A stretch of DNA of 40,828 bases from NCBI GenBank assembly GCA_026994745.1, contig JALWPZ010000237.1:1-40828 (forward strand), in the 5' to 3' direction. The notes beneath the pieces are model-generated. The model was given only the letters and a program-made list of their open reading frames with translations. It did not search any database and had not been told where the DNA came from. Below, in pieces: positions 1 through 9,060 of the stretch (positions within the stretch are counted from its first letter, which is position 1; each line of letters starts with the position of its first letter). This stretch comes from Campylobacteraceae bacterium. GTDB lineage: Bacteria; Campylobacterota; Campylobacteria; Campylobacterales; Sulfurovaceae. A program made the translations under genes and the position numbers.

Positions 1-697
1 CCCCAAAGAGCCGCCACGGAAAAAGAATCCGCCCAAAGAGCCCAAAAAAGAGGAAACCCGCGGCTTCACCCGAAAAAAGGAGCTGAGCAAAGAGCAGAAC
101 CTGACGAAACGGACCCAACCGGTCAAAAGCTCCCTGGTCATCGATATGAAGATGGTCAAATCTCCGAAAAAGAAGCGAAAAAAGCAGAAGCAGGTCCGCA
201 AAAACCCCACGAAAAAAACGACACCTCTTCCCAGAAAGCAGCACAAAAGAACGGTAAGGAAAAAGAGCCCTCCCAAAAAGGTCGTCCGACAACGGCCCAA
301 GCCCCAAAAGCGGCGGGTGGCCAGGCGTCCCAGGCCCCGGGGGCCCGACAGCCGCCTGATCCGCTCTCTCTATGGCAGCAGCTATTCCCGGATGAGCAGC
401 TCCCAACGCCGGTTTATCGACGAGAACCTGCGGCGGATCATCCAGATCTCCCAGCGGACCCTCAACTATCTGGGCTACCCCAGAGAGGCCGCCCGCTTTG
501 GCGAACAGGGCACCAACGTGGTGGAGTTCTGGCTCCACCCCAACGGGGATATCAGCGGCCTGCATCTACGCAAGCGCCTGCGCTCCTCCTCCCTGAACCG
601 TCAAACCATCGAAGTGATCAAGACCGCCTACATGCACTACCCCCGCCCCAAGACGAAGACCAAGATCATCATCTATGTGCGGTATCGATTGTATTGA
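1..697 (+). CDS. tonB: TonB-family energy transducer, 3' part (5' end outside window)
   Basis: The reading frame is open from base 2 to the TGA... stop at 697 (231 visible codons), so the first in-frame ATG at 146 is internal and the true start lies left of the window. The visible N-terminal part is an extreme Lys/Arg/Pro-rich linker, as expected for the periplasm-spanning segment of TonB. The last 90 or so residues look like a TonB C-terminal domain: a stretch with VVEFWLHPNGDISG, then a helix, then YPRPK and a final beta strand ending in YVRYRLY. TonB couples the ExbB/ExbD proton-motive motor in the inner membrane to outer-membrane receptors. Partner genes would lie upstream, out of view. 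The family call rests on the C-terminal pattern; the receptor served cannot be told from this sequence. Confidence 0.8.
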   Translation, partial: PKEPPRKKNPPKEPKKEETRGFTRKKELSKEQNLTKRTQPVKSSLVIDMKMVKSPKKKRKKQKQVRKNPTKKTTPLPRKQHKRTVRKKSPPKKVVRQRPKPQKRRVARRPRPRGPDSRLIRSLYGSSYSRMSSSQRRFIDENLRRIIQISQRTLNYLGYPREAARFGEQGTNVVEFWLHPNGDISGLHLRKRLRSSSLNRQTIEVIKTAYMHYPRPKTKTKIIIYVRYRLY

Positions 698-720
698 ATT
701 GAAAGCTCTGAAAAACCTCC

Positions 721-797
721 GTCATTCCGGACTTGATCCGGAATCCAGGGGCACAATGCCCATCAGACAGTGGATCCTGAATCAAGTTCAGGATGAC
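721..797. repeat. REP-like pair of inverted hairpins with compensatory changes
   Basis: Two 27-nt units face each other (721-747 and the reverse complement of 771-797). Each unit holds a perfect 8-bp stem with the same 5-nt loop CTTGA (in unit orientation): stems at 724-731/737-744 and 774-781/787-794. The units differ at six positions, and these fall into exactly three base pairs that changed on both sides, so both hairpins stay perfectly paired. This is the arrangement of a REP doublet or small MITE-like repeat and lies between the tonB stop and the guaB terminator. Confidence 0.75.
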
Positions 798-831
798 GAA
801 GTCACATTCGTTCAGTTTTTAGAAGGTTGAA

Positions 832-859
832 TTAGAAATGGAAAAGTAGAAAAGAGAAA
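832..859. repeat. degenerate heptanucleotide array (TTAGAAA-like)
   Basis: Four consecutive 7-nt units read TTAGAAA, TGGAAAA, GTAGAAA, AGAGAAA. The first is the exact reverse complement of the TTTCTAA units in the array before coaD (28375-28409). It is worn, and I would not call it repeat-derived without the better-preserved arrays elsewhere in the window. Confidence 0.4.
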
Positions 860-878
860 TTCCGGATGGCGTCACTTT

Positions 879-941
879 AAAAGGCTTGAATCGGGAGGAA
901 ATGGGAACCTATTCCCGTTTCGCGGGGAGAGAACTCAAGCC
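879..941 (-). terminator. probable terminator of guaB
   Basis: On the minus strand, starting about 15 nt after the guaB stop, GGCTTGA (941-935) pairs with TCAAGCC (889-883), and the second arm is followed directly by TTTT. The enclosed 45 nt contains a second small stem, GGGAA/TTCCC. The placement and T-tract fit an intrinsic terminator for guaB. The loop is unusually long, so a structured 3' element is an alternative. Confidence 0.45.
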
Positions 942-955
942 CCGACTTTGGTCTC

Positions 956-3768
<2,813 letters not shown>

Positions 3769-3800
3769 TGGGCTATCCTGCTCACTTGAATGAATGGGCG

Positions 3801-3806
3801 ATTATA
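3801..3806 (-). promoter_or_regulatory. -10 box of the gatA-guaB promoter
   Basis: On the minus strand GGATATAATCG gives a perfect TATAAT about 33 nt before the gatA GTG. No convincing -35 is visible, as is usual for sigma-70 promoters in this phylum. Confidence 0.55.
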
Positions 3807-3864
3807 TCCAAAAAGAGGTTTGCGGATGATGAGCACCACGCTTTCCTGCCCGTCACGCCCAGGA

Positions 3865-4974
3865 TCAATTCCCCAGGCGGCGGACCCATTTGTAGAAGAG
3901 CCGATCGGGATGGACCCGGGCGTCGACCGCTGTTCCTTCGAGAAGGTACTGCGCCAGCCACTTCGCCATCAAAGGAGCGAACACGAATCCCCGTCCACCC
4001 AAGCCGTTGAGGATCACCAGGTTCTCATGATGGATCAAGGGTACCTTGGCTCCTCGAGTGACCGACGGGTGCTCTTCCAGCATTCGGGGAACATCGATAA
4101 TCGGTCCGACGGTGGGGAAGTGGTCCCGGCTGGTCGAACGCATCCCGCAAAAGGTTTCGAGCAGGCGGAAATCGGAAGTATCGGTGATCCAAGATGCCTT
4201 GCCCTCCAGCTCCTTGAGCGGTTGGCCGTCGCAGGCCAGGCAGGGGTGGGGACGTTTGACGTGGGTCGCTCCCAGTTTCACCCTCCCGTTGCGGGTGGAG
4301 GAGAGAGAGAAGTCCCTGTGCAGGCTGATGGGGAATTTCCGGGAAGTGGCGTAATCTCCCCGGCTGCCCCAGAGCCCCTTGATCCCCAGGTAACGCAGAT
4401 CCAGCAGATCGCACTCGTACCCTGTCGCGAGCACCACCTTTTCGGCCTTCAATACCTCTCCCGATCCATGAAGAAGCCAGGAACCCTGCCGCGCTTCGAG
4501 GCGCTCCACTGCCATCTGCCGCAAGCCGATCCCATTCCCGATCTCCCGGCAGATCGCCTGGGCGTCGGCATCCCCCGCATCAGGGAAAAAGAAGCCCCCC
4601 GGGACGTTCCTCAGCCCTGCTCTCTCCGCTTCTTCCCGGCTCCAGACTTCATAGGGACGGTAGTTGAAGGCTTCATAGTCCCGGAACTTCGCCTCGTCAG
4701 CTTCGTTTTTCGGAATGCGCAGCACACCATCGGCATGAAAAGCGTCGGGAAAGTTCTCTCTGTAGAATCGGTGAGCGAAAGCGAAGGCTTCGTTGGTCAG
4801 CTCCTGGAGAGGACCGCCTTTACCGATCTTTGGCGAGACGAAAGCCCCTGCCGCTCCGCTCCCTCCGGACGCGGGAATATGGCTGCGGTCGATCAGCAGC
4901 ACCTCGGCACCCGCCGCTTTGAGAAAGCGGGCTGCCATGACTCCCGCGACACCGGCACCGATGACGGCGATCAA
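3865..4974 (-). CDS. stand-alone MnmC-like FAD-dependent oxidoreductase
   Basis: A 369-residue flavoprotein of the DAO fold. GAGVAG (residues 6-11) and LLIDR form the Rossmann dinucleotide site. The C-terminal third has RSTSRDHFPTVGP and LNGLGGRGF..APLMAKWLA, which resemble the FAD domain of MnmC, the enzyme that removes the carboxymethyl group from cmnm5s2U34 of tRNA. No methyltransferase domain is fused, so it may act alone or with a separate partner. The start is TTG 4974, with AAGGAA upstream; the longer open frame to 5118 only translates repeat DNA (residues such as HYSLFTTHW) and is rejected. AAAGGAACTTTCCTTT, a 7-bp inverted repeat, abuts the start. A ThiO/glycine-oxidase-like role is the alternative. 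Confidence 0.7.
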   Translation of the reverse strand: MIAVIGAGVAGVMAARFLKAAGAEVLLIDRSHIPASGGSGAAGAFVSPKIGKGGPLQELTNEAFAFAHRFYRENFPDAFHADGVLRIPKNEADEAKFRDYEAFNYRPYEVWSREEAERAGLRNVPGGFFFPDAGDADAQAICREIGNGIGLRQMAVERLEARQGSWLLHGSGEVLKAEKVVLATGYECDLLDLRYLGIKGLWGSRGDYATSRKFPISLHRDFSLSSTRNGRVKLGATHVKRPHPCLACDGQPLKELEGKASWITDTSDFRLLETFCGMRSTSRDHFPTVGPIIDVPRMLEEHPSVTRGAKVPLIHHENLVILNGLGGRGFVFAPLMAKWLAQYLLEGTAVDARVHPDRLFYKWVRRLGN

Positions 4975-4989
4975 AAGGAAAGTTCCTTT
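4974..4989 (-). promoter_or_regulatory. inverted repeat over the RBS and TTG start of the MnmC-like gene
   Basis: AAAGGAA-CT-TTCCTTT is a perfect 7-bp inverted repeat. Its left arm is the Shine-Dalgarno sequence and its right arm ends on the first base of the TTG start. In RNA it would mask the ribosome binding site. It sits at the end of repeat mosaic A. Confidence 0.5.
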
Positions 4990-5226
4990 CCAGTGAGTAG
5001 TGAATAGTGAGTAGTGAGTAGTTTTGGTTTGCGTTGCGATGCAACGCCTCTCTTTAAACGATAAAAATGATGAGACTTTATGAAAGAATAAAATTTTGTA
5101 GCACGGAGCACAGAACACGGAACACGATCAATTCGGAGGCGGGACTTCGGTCCCGCACTGCCGACTGCCGACTGCCGACTACCGACTTCTAATTCCTCAC
5201 TCCTCACTCCTCACTCCTCACTCGCG
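4975..5226. repeat. 7-mer/palindrome mosaic A (between hslU and the MnmC-like gene)
   Basis: The whole gap is repeat DNA. Plus-strand parts in order: AGTGAGT-type 7-mers at 4992-5019 (4 units), palindrome GCGTTGC-GAT-GCAACGC at 5031-5047, an AT-rich stretch, RCACGGA-type 7-mers at 5101-5128 (4 units), palindrome GCGGGAC-TTCG-GTCCCGC at 5139-5156, ACTGCCG 7-mers at 5157-5184 (3 exact plus 1) and CTCCTCA 7-mers at 5193-5220 (3 exact plus 1). Read toward the downstream minus-strand gene, the GCGTTGC palindrome is followed by AAACCAAAAC and then G-free 7-mers. This is the same order as in mosaics B and C. Confidence 0.85.
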
Positions 5227-5243
5227 CTACAGAATGTAGCGCG
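5223..5243 (-). repeat. inverted repeat enclosing the hslU stop codon
   Basis: CGCGCTAC (5223-5230) and GTAGCGCG (5236-5243) are perfect 8-bp arms with a 5-nt loop. One arm is hslU coding sequence and the other begins with the stop codon and enters the repeat mosaic. There is no T-tract, so it is not a standard terminator. Confidence 0.6.
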
Positions 5244-6549
5244 TAAGGTCCTCTTTCTCCACCAGCTCTCCCAGCTTCTCTTCCACCAGGGCTTCGTCCA
5301 CCACGATGGTCTCTCCCCGATGGGTGTCGGCTTCGAAGCTGATCTCTTCGAGGATCCTCTCCATGACGGTATGAAGACGCCGAGCGCCGATATCCTCGGT
5401 CTTTTCGTTGGCCAGGGCGGAGTATCGAGCGATGGCTCGCAGAGCCTCGTCGGTGAATTCGAGAGTGACCTCTTCCACCGCCAGCAACGCCTGGTACTGT
5501 TTGATCAGGGAGTTGGCCGGTTCGATAAGGATCCGGAAAAGCGCCTCTTCGTCCAGGCTGTCCAACTCCACGCGCAGAGGAAAGCGTCCCTGGAGTTCTG
5601 GGATCAGGTCGCTGGGCTTGCTCAGGTGGAAGGCCCCGGCGGCGATGAAGAGGATATGGTCGGTATTGACCGGACCGATCTTGGTGCTGACCGTGGAGCC
5701 TTCCACGATGGGCAGCAGATCCCGCTGGACTCCCTCCTTGCTGGGGTCCTGGCGGCCGGAGACATTGGAGGGAACGGCGATCTTGTCGATCTCGTCGAGA
5801 AAGACGATGCCGCCCTGCTCCACCTTCTCCAGAGCTTTCTCCTTCAGTTTCTCTTCATCCAGCAGCTCCTCGCTCGCCTCAGCAGCCAGGATCTTTCTGG
5901 CTTCCTTGATGGAGACCTCTTTCTTCTTCCCTTTTTTGCCCAGTCCTCCCAGCACTTTGACGATGGACTCCTGGACATTGGCCATCTCAGGAGGGACATT
6001 ACCGCCAGCGAGATCCAGGCTCGGCGGGGGCATTTCCACCTCGATCTTCAGGTAATCAAGCTCCCCGGCCTCCAGTCTCTTTTGCATCCGGGCGAAGCTC
6101 GCATCGTAGTCGGCCTTCTTCTGTTCACTGGCCCCCTCGGGCAGAGGCGGCAGTAGCTTTTCGATGATTTTGTTCTCCACGTAGGCTTCGATCTTCTCTT
6201 TGTTGCGCTCGTTCTCCTCTTCGCGCACCAGCTGCATCGCCGTCATCGCCAGATCGCGGATGATCGACTCCACATCCCGTCCCACGAAGCCCACCTCGGT
6301 GAACTTGCTGGCTTCGACCTTGATGAAGGGCAGCTTCATCATCCGGGCCAGCCGGCGGGAGATCTCGGTCTTTCCCACACCGGTACTTCCGATCATCAGA
6401 ATATTCTTGGGGGTCACCTCCCTCTGCATCTCTTCGTCGAGCTGCATCCGGCGCCAGCGGTTGCGCAGTGCCACGGCGATGGTCTTTTTGGCGTCGTTCT
6501 GGCCGATGACGTAACGGTCCAGGTATTCGACGATCTGGCGGGGGGTCAT
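5227..6549 (-). CDS. hslU: ATP-dependent protease ATPase subunit HslU (ClpY)
   Basis: AAA+ unfoldase ring that feeds substrates to the HslV peptidase in the cytoplasm. Start ATG 6549 gives 440 residues, close to the E. coli protein, beginning MTPRQIVEYLDRYVIGQ. Walker A GSTGVGKT is at residues 54-61, the pore loop GFVG at 87-90 and Walker B GIVFLDEID near 247-255. The intermediate domain is charged, and the sensor-2 region has GARRLHTVMERILE. The extreme C-terminus LTRYIL is the tail that docks into HslV. The open frame extending to 6843 runs out of frame through hslV and is not coding. The gene follows hslV after 11 nt with only a weak ribosome site, which suggests translational coupling. 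Confidence 0.96.
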   Translation of the reverse strand: MTPRQIVEYLDRYVIGQNDAKKTIAVALRNRWRRMQLDEEMQREVTPKNILMIGSTGVGKTEISRRLARMMKLPFIKVEASKFTEVGFVGRDVESIIRDLAMTAMQLVREEENERNKEKIEAYVENKIIEKLLPPLPEGASEQKKADYDASFARMQKRLEAGELDYLKIEVEMPPPSLDLAGGNVPPEMANVQESIVKVLGGLGKKGKKKEVSIKEARKILAAEASEELLDEEKLKEKALEKVEQGGIVFLDEIDKIAVPSNVSGRQDPSKEGVQRDLLPIVEGSTVSTKIGPVNTDHILFIAAGAFHLSKPSDLIPELQGRFPLRVELDSLDEEALFRILIEPANSLIKQYQALLAVEEVTLEFTDEALRAIARYSALANEKTEDIGARRLHTVMERILEEISFEADTHRGETIVVDEALVEEKLGELVEKEDLTRYIL

Positions 6550-6560
6550 ATTGCGTTCAC

Positions 6561-7097
6561 TCACGGTTCGAGCTCCAGAAGTTTGATATTGGTGTTGGTG
6601 TAGATGCAGAGTTCCCCGGCGATCTGCAGACTCTCCTTGACCAGGGTCGCCGCATCCAACGAAGCGTGACGGGCCAGGGCCCTCGCCGCCGAGAGGGCGA
6701 AATTGCCCCCGCTGCCGATGGCGGCGATGCGCCCATCCTCGGGCTCCACCACGTCCCCGGTCCCCGAGAGGATGAAGATGTGCTCCTTGTTGAGTACCAG
6801 CATCATCGCTTCCAATTGACGCAGGTGCTTGTCCTGGCGCCACTGCTTGGAAAATTCGATGACCGACTTGAGCAGATCCCCCTTCTTTTCATTGAGGATC
6901 CCCTCGAACATATCGAAGAGTGTGAAGGCGTCGGCGGTACTCCCGGCGAAACCCGCTAGGATCTTCCCCTCGTAGAGCGTACGGATCTTGGTGGCGTTCC
7001 CTTTGAGGACCGTATCCCCGAAGGTCACCTGCCCGTCCCCGCCGATGACGGCATGGTTCTCCCCGCGGTAGGCCAGGATGGTGGTCGCTTCGAACAT
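6561..7097 (-). CDS. hslV: ATP-dependent protease subunit HslV (ClpQ)
   Basis: Threonine peptidase that forms the double ring of the HslUV protease. It has 178 residues. The sequence opens [12 protein letters not shown], so removal of a short propeptide would expose a Thr of the TT pair as the catalytic N-terminal nucleophile. [21 protein letters not shown] and [12 protein letters not shown] are characteristic of the family, as is [14 protein letters not shown]. It starts 3 nt after the rplI stop, with its Shine-Dalgarno GAGGGATAAGGA inside the end of rplI, so rplI-hslV-hslU is one operon. Confidence 0.96.
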   Translation of the reverse strand: MFEATTILAYRGENHAVIGGDGQVTFGDTVLKGNATKIRTLYEGKILAGFAGSTADAFTLFDMFEGILNEKKGDLLKSVIEFSKQWRQDKHLRQLEAMMLVLNKEHIFILSGTGDVVEPEDGRIAAIGSGGNFALSAARALARHASLDAATLVKESLQIAGELCIYTNTNIKLLELEP

Positions 7098-7100
7098 TCC

Positions 7101-7550
7101 TTATCCCTCGACGGCGACGACGTTGACCCTGGCCGCGGCATGGATGCCGTGGCCCAGTTTGATGTCGACGGTGTGGAGCCCCTCGGATTTGATGGGCTTT
7201 TTCAGATCGATCTTGTGCTTGTCGATCTCGAAGCCCAGCTGCTCATTGATGGCATGGGCGATGTCGTTGTTGGTAACGGAACCGCGGATCCCGATGGGGG
7301 CGGCGGGCTTTTCGATGCGGATCTCCACCGCTTCGATCTTCTCTTTTTCCGCCGTTAGACGCTCGATTTCGGCGGCTTCTTCGGCGGCGCGGCGCGCCTG
7401 CTCGGCCTTCCACTCCTCGACGACCTGGGGAGTTGCGACCTTCGCCAGCCCTTTGGCCACCAGAAAATTCCGGCCGTAGCCGTCCTTGACCTCTTTGATC
7501 TCTCCCGCTTTCCCAACGTTTTTGACGTCTTTGATCAGCAACACTTTCAT
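7101..7550 (-). CDS. rplI: 50S ribosomal protein L9
   Basis: 149 residues, the usual length for L9. The N-terminal rRNA-binding domain reads [27 protein letters not shown] long charged connecting helix (about residues 45-80) and a C-terminal domain ending in a beta strand follow. A good Shine-Dalgarno (GAAGGAG) sits 5-6 nt before ATG 7550. It is the first gene of the rplI-hslV-hslU operon, an arrangement known from Campylobacterota. Confidence 0.96.
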   Translation of the reverse strand: MKVLLIKDVKNVGKAGEIKEVKDGYGRNFLVAKGLAKVATPQVVEEWKAEQARRAAEEAAEIERLTAEKEKIEAVEIRIEKPAAPIGIRGSVTNNDIAHAINEQLGFEIDKHKIDLKKPIKSEGLHTVDIKLGHGIHAAARVNVVAVEG

Positions 7551-7591
7551 AACGACTCCTTCTTCGCTCCCTTACGGGAAAATTTGACGAT

Positions 7592-7597
7592 ATTTTA
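7592..7597 (-). promoter_or_regulatory. -10 box of the rplI-hslVU promoter
   Basis: TAAAAT in an AT-rich stretch (GGATAAAATATCG on the minus strand), about 42 nt before the rplI ATG. It overlaps the left part of the ribbon-helix-helix remnant's neighbourhood. Confidence 0.4.
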
Positions 7598-7606
7598 TCC
7601 AATAAA

Positions 7607-7786
7607 CATGAACGGTTGAAGCAGTATGCCAAAGAGCAGGGAATAAGTCTCAACAAACTTTTTGACGAATTGGCGACCATCGCCCTGGCCCAATTCGACG
7701 CCAGGACATGATTCACTCTGATGGCTTCCAAAGGGGATTTCAAGAGGGGTCTGGAGCTTCTGGACAAACTGGATGAAACTCTATAG
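7607..7786 (+). pseudogene. ribbon-helix-helix (HicB/CopG-like antitoxin type) gene remnant
   Basis: The plus-strand frame reads HERLKQYAKEQGISLNKLF and continues with a helix ending AQFDART, then TGA at 7709-7711, then in the same frame FTLMASKGDFKRGLELLDKLDETL and a TAG at 7784-7786. The two halves make one plausible protein tail if the TGA was CGA (Arg), a single C-to-T change. The first part resembles the second helix and following region of ribbon-helix-helix proteins found in HicB-type antitoxins. There is no N-terminal strand, no start and no ribosome site. I read it as a decayed fragment and not a gene with stop readthrough. Confidence 0.6.
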
Positions 7787-7810
7787 CAGACCAGAGACAG
7801 GAGATCATTC

Positions 7811-8734
7811 CTAATCCATCGGCTCCCCGGTTTCGATGGCCAGATTGCTGCGGGAGTACTCCACCATACTGCCATCATAAACTTTGACATCCTTCATTCC
7901 GGCTATGAATGTGGCAACGAACCAGAGGCCCCGGGCTTTGTGGCCGGTATTGCAGTAGATGATCAGCGGCTTGTCCAGCTCAACACCGTATCCATCATTG
8001 TACAAGGTCTTTTGGGCCTCATCCTTGGATAAAAAAACGTAAGCATTCCCCTCCTTCTTCACATAGCGGATCACAGGAGTCAGCTTCGCGGTGGGGATGC
8101 GTCCGTGGCGAGGCAGGTCTTTTCGCTTGTCTTCTCCCCGGTAGAACTTCCCTACCCGCGCGTCGCTGATCTGAACCTTGTCGTCGTAGATCGCTTCCAT
8201 GACATCCACCAGGGAGGCAAAAGCGCTTTTGTCGACCTTTTCGATCTCCAGATCGCTGGGAGCTTCTTGGGGCACTTCTGTCGTTACCGGACGCTTCTCC
8301 TCACTCCATTTCGCCATCCCTCCATCGAGAATCGCTCCGTTACGCAAACCGTAGATCCACATGTTCCAGACCCCGCTGGCGGCATCGGCAAAATCCTTGT
8401 TAACCTTCCCGGCGCTAGCAAAAACCACTAGGCTCTTCTCCGTCACTCCCGCTTTCTGCAGCATCTCCTGCACCTGTTCCGGGGTGCTGAGCCATTTGGG
8501 AATATCTCCCACTTTCCCTCGGAAAAAGCTCTTTTTCGGATAGTTGACAGCTCCCTCGATGTGGCCCTTTTTATAATCGGCCTTGGGTCGGGTATCGATG
8601 ACAACCACCTCCTTTTTCCCCAGATTCTTCGCCAACCACTCCGTCGTTACAATGTGGTTGGGGGGCAAATCCATTCCCACTGCCAACGCTCCGAAAGCGA
8701 CCAACGCCGCAAAATACCTGAAAGACCTTTTCAT
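7811..8734 (-). CDS. secreted tandem-rhodanese thiosulfate sulfurtransferase
   Basis: 307 residues starting MKRSFRYFAALVAFGALAVG, a short signal peptide (about residues 1-20), so the protein is probably periplasmic. Two rhodanese domains follow: an N-terminal one (about 25-150) with DTRPKADYKKGHI but FASAGK where the catalytic Cys would be, and a C-terminal one (about 170-305) with active Cys261 in IIYCNTGHKARG. The inactive-plus-active arrangement is normal for tandem sulfurtransferases. It probably transfers sulfane sulfur in the envelope, fitting a sulfur-metabolising lineage. Two ATGs are adjacent; 8734 has better spacing to AAAGGAAA than 8737. It has no operon partner and lies between two gene remnants on the other strand. 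Confidence 0.85.
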   Translation of the reverse strand: MKRSFRYFAALVAFGALAVGMDLPPNHIVTTEWLAKNLGKKEVVVIDTRPKADYKKGHIEGAVNYPKKSFFRGKVGDIPKWLSTPEQVQEMLQKAGVTEKSLVVFASAGKVNKDFADAASGVWNMWIYGLRNGAILDGGMAKWSEEKRPVTTEVPQEAPSDLEIEKVDKSAFASLVDVMEAIYDDKVQISDARVGKFYRGEDKRKDLPRHGRIPTAKLTPVIRYVKKEGNAYVFLSKDEAQKTLYNDGYGVELDKPLIIYCNTGHKARGLWFVATFIAGMKDVKVYDGSMVEYSRSNLAIETGEPMD

Positions 8735-8771
8735 CATTTTCCTTTTATTTCGAATTTAGCCAATCAGCTAA

Positions 8772-8966
8772 CTGGATTCTAGCCAAACCTTTCAACTCAC
8801 CATCTCCCGCCACCTCAAAGAGCTCAGGGATGCGGGCCTCATCACGATGACCAAACGCGGAAACAAGATCTACGTGGATCCCAATATTGAAACCGTCAGG
8901 GAGTTGGCCGGCTGTTTCTCCCAGATACTGAATGGGCTTGAACACAGCAACGAACCTTCTTCGTAG
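8772..8966 (+). pseudogene. ArsR-family regulator remnant (C-terminal half)
   Basis: After an in-frame TAA at 8769-8771 the plus-strand frame encodes TISRHLKELRDAGLI, then TKRGNKIYVDPN and a C-terminal helix ending in a TAG at 8964-8966. This is the recognition helix and wing of an ArsR/SmtB winged-helix repressor. The N-terminal helices and a start codon are missing. Its left edge lies 38 nt from the start of the divergent rhodanese gene, so it could be the relic of a former divergent regulator. Confidence 0.6.
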
Positions 8967-9006
8967 ATCGTTCGGAACTCAGCGGCTTCCCCCCTCTCCA
9001 CTATGC

Positions 9007-9012
9007 TAAAAT
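9007..9012 (+). promoter_or_regulatory. extended -10 box of the M3 oligopeptidase promoter
   Basis: TGCTAAAAT gives a TG-extended -10 (TAAAAT) about 49 nt before ATG 9061; AAGGATCC near 9047 provides a ribosome site. Confidence 0.45.
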
Positions 9013-9060
9013 TCCGAAAAATTTTCTCCTCTACCGTAAGGATATCCAAGGATCCATTGC

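Noticed and set aside
883-941. riboswitch downstream of tonB
   Set aside because: No match to a riboswitch class I know; the T-tract and position fit a guaB terminator on the minus strand better.
4975-5118. N-terminal extension of the MnmC-like protein
   Set aside because: It translates 7-mer and palindrome repeats; the Rossmann fold starts immediately after TTG 4974.
6550-6843. N-terminal extension of hslU into hslV
   Set aside because: The extra 98 residues are an out-of-frame reading of hslV; HslU begins at MTPRQIVEYL as in the family.
7709-7711. TGA as a recoded (selenocysteine) codon in the ribbon-helix-helix fragment
   Set aside because: The fragment lacks a start and N-terminus, and the expected residue is Arg (CGA), so a nonsense mutation in a pseudogene is simpler.
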